Source: Lingula anatina (Eukaryota; Brachiopoda; Lingulata; Lingulida; Lingulidae). From it: a DNA stretch of 60,000 nucleotides. This document shows, one piece after another, positions 56,501 to 60,000 of this stretch. The notes beneath the pieces were generated by a model. It saw only the letters and a program-made list of their open reading frames with translations. It was not told where the DNA came from and searched no databases. Position numbers and translations under genes: made by a program. Position 1 is the first letter of the stretch; each line of letters begins with the position of its first letter. The stretch covers positions 64,001-124,000 of the forward strand of contig NW_019775401.1 of assembly GCF_001039355.2 (NCBI RefSeq), read 5' to 3'.

Positions 56501-59426
56501 GCCACAGGTATATTTCAAAAGTTGTTTTCTGGTGTATATTTTCATAGTTAAACACCAATGAACTGTGTACTGAAAGATCAGAAAACTGAACAAGGACTAT
56601 TTAGAGAAAAAACAGGTACAAGCCACCTTTGTCAAAATTCCAGAGCTTTATCCGACAAGGCACATAACTCCTCTTAGTAACTGCTAAGACTTGTTCACAA
56701 TGGGACTAATTTGGTTACCTGGTCCTCTGCTCATATCAGTTGGACCATATCCAGTCTAAGGGTGGCAGGATGTGAACATAGCCTATCACCTCCATGCATA
56801 ATTCAAAATATCCTAGTACAAGTTACGTGCATATATTCAAATTTGGGAGGATTAACTGTAGTTTATTGAGAAGTGAACTTGATTTGTAGCAGGCACTTGT
56901 AATGATCTTTGAAATATTTGTTATATTCCATGAGAAAACATACATGATATACATATGGTAAAAATGCTGTTTTATTATATTACAAAGAACTTTATAATAA
57001 TGTAATAATGTTTAAATCACATATTTTAAAGTTACCTCATTTAATGTAAGGGACTCTTTCAGACATTTGATGTACAATAAGCTAATTATCCATGCATGCA
57101 GCATAGGCACACGCACATACACACCAACAGGTGAAGGGAGAGAGAGAGAGACAGCTAAGAAGTCTCATTATGTGAGACCTTTATTGAAGATGTTGTTATA
57201 GTTGCATCATTATTGTTTTTTTTTTCTTCTTTCTAGACCACCACCAGTCCATGCTGAATATAGGTGAGGAGCGTGATGATCAGGTTGAAGAGGAGGAGGA
57301 GGAAGACGACGACGAAGACGAAGTGGATTATCCCGCAAATGACTCTGAAGAGCTTAGTCAATACCCCTCTGTAAGAAACAGTGCTCAGAATCACAGTACA
57401 AACACAGCATCAGATATGAGAAACATTGACGAGGGAGTGAAAATTAGAATTAACGATGTAACAGTGGATAGCTCAGAGGATAATTATGATGTGCTGGACC
57501 CAGTGATGCATAGTAAGGATTTGTACCAAGAAACCTCTCCGTCTGCTGGGACCACTGGTACTTTAGAGGAAAATACACCTCACAAGAATGTTAAACCAAA
57601 ACAACGTCGCTGGTCGCATCACGTGATGGGCATGTCTGTGGAGAAGCAGCAGTTTAGGAATAAATTACTGGCTGTCAGTGGGAAAAGGTGGGTACTTTTT
57701 GAGAAATGATCAGTAAAAATTTGTGCTGTGGTAGGTGTTTGAATATCTTAATTTTTGATGAATTATTATGTAAAGCAATTATTATAATTAATTTAATCTC
57801 ATTTTTTGTGCAAATCACATTCTGAAATTGAAGTTGTAAAAATAGAGGAAAGGAGAAAAAAGGTTCTCTGTCATCTAAAATTTAAAATTGAAATGCAGAA
57901 TTGTTGCCGAAGTTTTGTTTTACAAACTTTGAATGCAGAATAATATAAGTCAACCCACATGAAAACAAAGAGCCAGTGCAACTGACTTGTTGAACAAGCT
58001 GAGTGTAGAACACTTCAGCTGAGGACATGGCCCCTGTTGGGGACACTCAGACACCAGATGGTTCTGGTTTGCTGTCTGGACTCGGGCTTTTTTTCCTTAA
58101 TAAGCTTCACACTGAAGTATAAGTGATTTATGCGGAAAGAAAATTGGTTGAGTAGACTGACCTATTTCGATAGCTAGAGATATACATGTAGCATTGTGTG
58201 GACTAAAACACACTTTTATTTTAAAATATTGCCCCTCTTATACTTTTCAGCTGAAAAAGGCATATTGAGTTATTTTCATAACAGTTTTTCTTTTAGGTCT
58301 TGACTCACATTTGTACTTGACATATTAATGCTACACACACACTTTATTACTTTCCAAGATAATGTTTTGTTCATAATTCTTAATACTTTGTTTGGAAAAA
58401 TTCGAATAGATAGTTGTTGTAAGTGAGAAACCATAGTTTGAATTTTGAATTTTGTTAAAGGTGATATTTGGAGTGTGACATAATACTATCTTCTAATTCT
58501 GTCCACAAGTTGACTCACCTGTTCAAACTCATGTTTGGTCTATATGGGCAATAAATATGGGGGAGGACAAAGGTCATTTATTTAATTTGATGAAATCTAA
58601 TGGTCTGTGCTGCCTAAGTTATATACAAAATGCTACAGTTGTGACATTCGGTTTGCTTGCTATCTGTCTGTAATGTTATCAGGTAGGGCAATAGAGATAG
58701 CATTTTAAATAGATACAGGGTTTATAACATGGATAATGTCAAGATATTTCTATAGGTACGTGCTTCATGACTAATTTAGGCATGAAATATGACAACAATA
58801 AATGGTTTAAAGATTTAAGGTTGGGAGTTAACAAGTTGATGGCTTTGTATAGGTGTTGGTCACTAGAATTGTTAACCATTATCAGATTACCATTTTCATT
58901 TTGTGGTAAACTATTCAACTTGATGCCCAGTGGTAATACAATTTGATACAACTTTCGTAGCTCCAAGTATGGATACGCCTCTGACAATCTTGAGCTGAAT
59001 AATACACAATTACCTGTTTTGAATGAAAAAAGGGACCCAACTTTCGTTATCAAGCAATGATTCTCTATATGCAGTCTGGTCATATGATGACCCAAGTTGG
59101 GCCTGTTTCAAGGATCAGATTCCCTGTCTGAACACACCAATATAAATATAGATATATATTGACCACGGTACAGATATCTAAATATGTCCACTTTATCTTA
59201 TTGCCCTTGTTTTTCAGCATGAGTCTGAGCAGTCTAGACAGTGCAGCGGAGGAGTCAGAAGAGGAAGAGGGTTACATCCACAAACAATTGGGCAACCATA
59301 AGACGTCGGCCTCCCTGTCCCCTGGTAGTAGCAGCAGTCTCAGTGCTGGCACTGATCTCACTGGCATGAACCCCAGGCATAGCTGGGCTGGCAGTTACAC
59401 TACTGACATTATTGGGAGTCCTGAAG
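6965..59426 (+). CDS. ARHGEF28-like: Lbc-family RhoGEF, p190RhoGEF/AKAP13-like, 5' part of gene
   Basis: Gene-level entry. Exons: 6965-7043, 12368-12411, 13969-14116, 15866-16162, 18999-19182, 21914-22041, 29663-29755, 30666-30905, 36841-36929 (or its copy 41382-41470), 46712-46793, 57237-57687, 59218-59426. All introns are GT-AG, and phases chain without a break over 2,044 coding nt (681 codons plus 1 nt), so the model is open at the 3' end. Known for the family: these proteins activate RhoA through a DH-PH module and act as cytoskeletal scaffolds; AKAP13 also anchors PKA. Seen here: N-terminal beta-type region (residues ~36-190), ankyrin-like helices (~190-250), then a long disordered, acidic, Ser-rich region. 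No C1, DH or PH sequence is in the window; family knowledge places them further 3'. Vertebrate ARHGEF28 and AKAP13 are paralogues, so this could be co-orthologous to both; the symbol is family-level. PKA anchoring cannot be judged here. Confidence 0.85.
7044..12367. other. Intron 1
   Basis: GT-AG intron of about 5.3 kb (donor GTAGGA, acceptor TATTTTCAG). It holds only chance ORFs and a 16-C run at 11705-11720. Nothing else recognised. Confidence 0.75.
11705..11720. repeat. Poly-C homopolymer
   Basis: Sixteen C within intron 1. Confidence 0.9.
12368..12411 (+). CDS. ARHGEF28-like: Exon 2, start of the conserved N-terminal block (residues 27-41)
   Basis: 44-nt micro-exon between TATTTTCAG and GTAAGT. 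With the carried G it reads DGWRMAYTPTEAPVY, ending in phase 0. The EAPVY end joins exon 3 to form EAPVYGGGTIVASF, which resembles the EAPLYG start of vertebrate p190RhoGEF. That places the exon confidently despite its size. Confidence 0.85.
12412..13968. other. Intron 2
   Basis: GT-AG intron of about 1.6 kb with no recognisable content beyond chance ORFs on both strands. The acceptor is CCTTTTCCAG-like (TTTTCCAG). Confidence 0.75.
13969..14116 (+). CDS. ARHGEF28-like: Exon 3, N-terminal beta-type domain (residues 42-90)
   Basis: 148-nt exon, phase 0 to phase 1. Key residues: a GGGTIVASF strand, LLPEEAEAYFIFQG, SSQRHICVGQRI, then TLEAVIP. Vertebrate p190RhoGEF has the corresponding pattern (YAKF, LPEDAEFYF, SHQRHV, SVPG) near its N-terminus. 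The alternating hydrophobic residues suggest an all-beta fold; that is inference, not a domain hit. The region is specific to the ARHGEF28/AKAP13 branch of RhoGEFs and lies far from the catalytic DH domain. Confidence 0.92.
14117..15865. other. Intron 3
   Basis: GT-AG intron of about 1.75 kb. The acceptor CTTTTCTTCTAG is strong. No other feature recognised. Confidence 0.75.
15866..16162 (+). CDS. ARHGEF28-like: Exon 4, N-terminal domain continued (residues 91-189)
   Basis: 297-nt exon, phase 1 to phase 1, so it could be skipped without a frameshift. It begins EHDKSEVVQLSICLC, which parallels the TVSVCLC strand of vertebrate p190RhoGEF. It then has a mostly helical stretch (DSAYYMAQFLME; LSTLDDRLTKAFEHLHVP) and TWNLLGFPDE, parallel to the LDEELVLALTHLELP and WTVLG segment of the vertebrate protein. 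It links the beta-type region to the ankyrin-like region of exon 5. Confidence 0.92.
16163..18998. other. Intron 4 with long (AC)n tract
   Basis: GT-AG intron of about 2.8 kb. It contains the long microsatellite at 16528-16573. Nothing else recognised. Confidence 0.75.
16528..16573. repeat. (AC)n microsatellite
   Basis: Pure AC run of 46 bases (23 units) inside intron 4, probably length-polymorphic. Confidence 0.97.
18999..19182 (+). CDS. ARHGEF28-like: Exon 5, ankyrin-like region (residues 190-250)
   Basis: 184-nt exon, phase 1 to phase 2, acceptor GACTCACACAG and donor GA|GTAAGT. It encodes EPRPRETLLHFSARLGLKQF, then TTFLLDKPG, ALQLPNRQ and LPRDLAQESDMEGFADLF. The TLLHFSARLG helix, LPN turn and RDLA helix follow ankyrin-repeat spacing. 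The vertebrate counterpart reads SLLHLAMRWGL, LALPN and PLDLA. About one and a half repeats are visible, too few for a stand-alone ankyrin domain, so a short protein-binding or packing module is likely. Confidence 0.92.
19183..21913. other. Intron 5
   Basis: GT-AG intron of about 2.7 kb. A readable stretch near 20600 (SPETGTSKGK) is not supported as an exon because good splice signals are lacking. Otherwise nothing recognised. Confidence 0.7.
21914..22041 (+). CDS. ARHGEF28-like: Exon 6, linker after the ankyrin-like region (residues 251-293)
   Basis: 128-nt exon found by signals and phase. The acceptor TTTCCATTCTAG and strong donor G|GTGAGT bracket a frame entered in phase 2 and left in phase 1. 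It reads DYNKHDIVQWDTGRVQTQST and goes on through LFRRHEHG to RESMKSV. Without it, exon 5 joined to exon 7 reads GAA then TGA, an immediate stop, so an exon with this phase change is required in the long isoform. Basic and polar composition; no domain recognised. Confidence 0.8.
23770..24456 (+). promoter_or_regulatory. Putative internal promoter and 5' UTR of a short isoform
   Basis: CpG dinucleotides are visibly denser here (for example GCGAACG, GCGGCG, ACTCGAGG, CTCCGG) than in the surrounding intron. A TATA-like CATATATAAC lies at 23892-23901. A CAGC/CAGT repeat occupies 23842-23864. The stretch ends at the ATG of a well-formed candidate first exon. The start site and any core promoter are inference. 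Confidence 0.3.
24457..24514 (+). CDS. ARHGEF28-like: Alternative first coding exon of a short isoform (19 residues)
   Basis: ATG at 24457 in strong context (AACATGG), with an in-frame TAG upstream at 24406-24408. It reads MDADIGASSSGDDDVFDSG plus one base and stops at donor GGAG|GTGGGT in phase 1. Exon 7 (29663) needs phase 1, giving a smooth DSG-DEDISLLRDF junction. The product would lack residues 1-293, that is, both the beta-type and ankyrin-like regions. Vertebrate AKAP13 is also known to use alternative promoters that give N-terminally shortened forms. Support is from signals, phase and acidic composition continuous with exon 7, not homology. Confidence 0.6.
27312..27397. repeat. Two-copy 44-bp tandem duplication
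   Basis: AAAGTAACAGCATACTATAA and the rest of a 44-base unit occur at 27312 and again at 27356, with essentially no differences. Recent local duplication in intron 6. Confidence 0.9.
29663..29755 (+). CDS. ARHGEF28-like: Exon 7 (residues 294-324)
   Basis: 93-nt exon, phase 1 to phase 1, acceptor TTCTCCTTGTAG, donor CAG|GTATGA. It reads DEDISLLRDFSQLMHGTVAT followed by VRHREPKPWKP. Mixed acidic and basic linker with no domain recognised. Both exon 6 and the alternative exon at 24457 can splice into it in frame, making it the first exon shared by the long and short isoforms. Confidence 0.87.
29756..30665. other. Intron 7
   Basis: GT-AG intron of 910 bp. No feature recognised. Confidence 0.75.
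30666..30905 (+). CDS. ARHGEF28-like: Exon 8, Ser/Gly/Tyr-rich disordered region (residues 325-404)
   Basis: 240-nt exon, phase 1 to phase 1, acceptor TCTTGTTTAG, donor G|GTAAGA. It starts DAPGIQEEGDIDDDFLQRRH and continues through a low-complexity region rich in Ser, Gly, Tyr and His (SSGGYPGS, HYSTGSTGEH, PPGYSPRQK). Predicted disordered from composition. The codon use and clean borders mark it as a true exon. Its length is a multiple of three with symmetric phases, so it could be a cassette exon. Confidence 0.88.
31518..32766. repeat. Duplicated block A, copy 1
   Basis: 1,249 bp repeated in direct orientation at 32952-34199 with a few substitutions and small indels. The copy ends exactly at the N at 32767. 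It includes a poly-C/poly-A tract (32711-32737) and ORF-like text without homology. Likely an unmerged allelic contig end. Confidence 0.93.
32767..32767. other. Single-N contig join between copies of block A
   Basis: One N sits where the first copy of block A stops. Some scaffolders write one n when the estimated gap is negative and the overlap could not be merged, which fits the repeat arrangement. Confidence 0.8.
32768..32951. other. Unmatched 184-bp tail with 18-bp tandem repeat
   Basis: Sequence between the N and copy 2 of block A with no counterpart before copy 1. It contains two and a half copies of GCATAATTAGCCTAATTT (32800-32844). It may be an allele-specific insertion or a badly assembled contig start. 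Confidence 0.5.
32952..34199. repeat. Duplicated block A, copy 2
   Basis: Near-identical to 31518-32766. After 34199 the unique sequence continues. It includes poly-C/poly-A at 34144-34170. Differences are scattered single bases, as expected between alleles. Confidence 0.93.
35511..39790. repeat. Duplicated block B, copy 1 (contains exon 9)
   Basis: About 4.28 kb repeated in direct orientation at 40049-44338. It ends exactly at the N at 39791. By eye the copies differ at roughly one to two percent of positions in the introns plus small indels (for example an 11-base insertion near 42504), while the 89-nt exon is identical. Interpreted as two alleles left unmerged at a scaffold join. Confidence 0.93.
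36841..36929 (+). CDS. ARHGEF28-like: Exon 9, copy 1, amphipathic helix segment (residues 405-434)
   Basis: 89-nt exon between TTTTATTTTCAG and G|GTAGGG, entered in phase 1 and left in phase 0. It reads EANLRRLQDIHEGIQLLKQF then NQGQMTGHEQ. Leu/Ile spacing suggests one amphipathic helix, possibly a short coiled coil. An identical copy lies at 41382-41470; only one can be used per transcript without a stop. Confidence 0.85.
39791..39791. other. Single-N contig join between copies of block B
   Basis: The N falls exactly where copy 1 of block B ends; 39792-40048 has no match upstream of copy 1. Same arrangement as at 32767 and 53381. Confidence 0.8.
39792..40048. other. Unmatched 257-bp segment before block B copy 2
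   Basis: AT-rich segment after the N with no counterpart before copy 1. Probably an allele-specific stretch or a poor contig start. No feature seen. Confidence 0.5.
40049..44338. repeat. Duplicated block B, copy 2 (contains second exon 9)
   Basis: Second copy of the 35511-39790 block, aligned with offset about 4538-4550. It runs into unique sequence after 44338. Confidence 0.93.
41382..41470 (+). CDS. ARHGEF28-like: Exon 9, copy 2 (identical duplicate)
   Basis: Base-for-base identical to 36841-36929, with matching acceptor and donor. If spliced after copy 1 it would be read in the wrong frame as AAG CCA ACC TGA, a stop at the fourth codon. So it is either a mutually exclusive exon with no change in protein or, more likely, the same exon from the other allele placed twice by the assembly. 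Confidence 0.6.
44510..44547. repeat. Poly-T/poly-G tract
   Basis: 28 T (44510-44537) followed by 10 G (44538-44547). Prone to length error in sequencing. Confidence 0.95.
44719..44737. repeat. Poly-G homopolymer
   Basis: 19 G preceded by a short GT run. Possible G-quadruplex former, but a plain homopolymer is the simple description. Confidence 0.95.
46712..46793 (+). CDS. ARHGEF28-like: Exon 10, RRDS phospho-site candidate (residues 435-461)
   Basis: 82-nt exon, phase 0 to phase 1, strong acceptor TTCTTTTTCAG and donor G|GTAAGT. It starts EERRDSLNRFSTSCPSLADP and ends EVPYKYN. R437-R438-D439-S440 fits the basophilic kinase consensus RRxS used by PKA, which is notable because the AKAP13 branch binds PKA; that use here is inference. 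Exons 9 and 10 together are 171 nt, so they could be skipped as a pair in frame, but neither alone. Confidence 0.86.
50725..53380. repeat. Duplicated block C, copy 1
   Basis: About 2.66 kb, repeated at 53384-56040 with few differences. It ends at the N at 53381, and copy 2 starts within three bases after it, so no unique sequence separates them. Confidence 0.93.
53381..53381. other. Single-N contig join between copies of block C
   Basis: Copy 1 ends and copy 2 begins at this N; the cleanest example of the contig-overlap pattern in the window. Confidence 0.85.
53384..56040. repeat. Duplicated block C, copy 2
   Basis: Second copy of 50725-53380. Differences include a 5-base deletion in a TA-rich spot near 54535 and scattered substitutions. 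Continues into unique intron sequence. Confidence 0.93.
57138..57151. repeat. Short (GA)n run
   Basis: About seven GA units, 85 bases upstream of exon 11. Confidence 0.85.
57237..57687 (+). CDS. ARHGEF28-like: Exon 11, acidic tract and RRWS motif (residues 462-611)
   Basis: 451-nt exon, phase 1 to phase 2, acceptor CTTCTTTCTAG and donor AAAAG|GTGGGT. It begins DHHQSMLNIGEERDD and then an almost uninterrupted Glu/Asp tract (about residues 473-492, encoded by GAG/GAA/GAC triplets). A polar Ser/Asn-rich region follows (YPSVRNSAQN, VTVDSSEDNYDVLDP), then a basic segment KPKQRRWSHHVMGMSVEKQQ (about residues 578 onward). R585-R586-W587-S588 is a second RRxS motif. Acidic-then-basic layout suggests a regulatory, intrinsically disordered region; no folded domain is recognised. 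Confidence 0.9.
57688..59217. other. Intron 11
   Basis: GT-AG intron of about 1.5 kb, acceptor TTGTTTTTCAG. No feature recognised. Confidence 0.75.
59218..59426 (+). CDS. ARHGEF28-like: Exon 12, Ser/Leu/Asp and acidic block (residues 612-681)
   Basis: 209-nt exon, phase 2 to phase 1, donor AAG|GTAGGT. It starts SMSLSSLDSAAEESEEEEGY, then a Ser-rich stretch (SPGSSSSLSAGTDLTGMNP) and SWAGSYTTDIIGSPE. The SLSSLDS-acidic-SPGSSSS order parallels the SSSLDALD-acidic-PGSQSSS region of vertebrate p190RhoGEF that precedes the C1 and DH-PH modules. This supports family placement and direction. The reading frame leaves in phase 1 and must continue beyond the window. Confidence 0.88.
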
Positions 59427-60000
59427 GTAGGTTTTCCTAGAAACAATGACTTAAAGCTTTGGGGATGAAAGTCTAACAAATCTGTTTGGAAATGTGGATG
59501 TATAAATGTTGTGTTTAAGGCCCTCTAATCTTCTATATGAAACTGTGGGCCCTTGGAGTTTGCATTTGTAGTATGTTTTATAAAAGGTCCACTTGCATCT
59601 TTCAGCTTTTTATATAGGCATTGTGCTGCCATCTATTAACCAGTTATATAATCGTGCCTCAAGCATACATGTTTCATAAATTTCCTTCTAGCCAACTGTA
59701 CTACAGTTGTATTATTATACTACCATGAGTTTTCAAAAGTTAGTGACTTGAAAGACTACAATATGCCTCTTTATAACATCTGGCTATAATTCAGAAAAGG
59801 TATTACCTTTCATGTTAAAAAAAATTTCAGCATCTTTTATGCATTTAAAATAAACATTTTTAGAATGTTTTGTATTGCATATAAAATATTTTAGTTGATG
59901 TTATGAGTTGGGTTAATTTTTTTATTTTTTAAGTATTACACATTCTAGTCTATTAAAGTAATGGATTGTTAAAAGTTTTGGACAGTGACTGATAGGGGGA
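59427..60000. other. Start of intron 12, open at the window edge
   Basis: Begins with donor GTAGGT. AT-rich, with no acceptor or exon supported before the window ends. Confidence 0.7.

Larger units (their letters stand above)
46794..57236. other. Intron 10, inflated by duplicated block C
   Basis: GT-AG interval of about 10.4 kb as assembled, including two copies of a 2.66-kb block (50725-53380 and 53384-56040) joined by an N. A GA-rich run is at 57138-57151. No further exon with supporting signals was found. True length is probably about 7.8 kb. Confidence 0.7.

Noticed and set aside
1-60000. CRISPR arrays, tRNA or rRNA genes, prokaryotic operons, viral genes
   Set aside because: None seen on reading both strands. 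Tandem repeats present are microsatellites, short duplications and assembly duplicates; no spaced-repeat array and no cloverleaf-type gene was recognised.

Overview
This window is eukaryotic nuclear DNA, visibly AT-rich, with small exons separated by introns of about 0.9 to 10 kb, long microsatellites and homopolymers. It shows no operons and no prokaryote-style dense coding. Almost all short open reading frames are chance intronic ORFs. The protein and intron style suggest an invertebrate bilaterian, most likely a lophotrochozoan such as a mollusc, brachiopod or annelid; the species cannot be named from the sequence alone.

One gene on the + strand explains the window. Twelve exons with GT-AG borders and matching phases (6965-59426) encode the N-terminal ~681 residues of a Dbl/Lbc-family RhoGEF related to vertebrate p190RhoGEF (ARHGEF28) and AKAP13/AKAP-Lbc. 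The best evidence is the N-terminus: EAPVYGGGTIVASF followed by LPEEAEAYF and SSQRHI resembles the start of vertebrate p190RhoGEF, and exon 5 encodes an ankyrin-like helical pair. The second half is low-complexity, acidic and Ser-rich, with two RRxS motifs and a Ser/Leu/Asp block like the SSSLDALD region of p190RhoGEF. The catalytic DH-PH module must lie 3' of this window.

Layout: 1-3388 has no recognisable gene but carries a palindromic MITE-like element (432-748) with a 5-bp target duplication. 3389-3555 is a possible alternative leader exon. 6965-22041 holds exons 1-6 (N-terminal beta-type domain, ankyrin-like region). 23770-24514 is a locally CpG-richer stretch ending in a candidate internal first exon, which would give a short isoform lacking the N-terminal domains. 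29663-30905 holds exons 7-8. 30906-57236 is a run of large introns with exons 9 and 10. 57237-59426 holds exons 11-12.

Three blocks are present twice in direct orientation (about 1.25, 4.3 and 2.66 kb). In each case the 5' copy ends exactly at a single N (32767, 39791, 53381). The pattern fits unmerged overlapping, probably allelic, contig ends joined by a scaffolder better than real tandem duplication. The 4.3-kb block duplicates the 89-nt exon 9; using both copies would give an immediate stop, so the true gene probably has one. I found no convincing previously undescribed system. The most useful observations are the internal alternative start, the artefactual exon duplication and the MITE.
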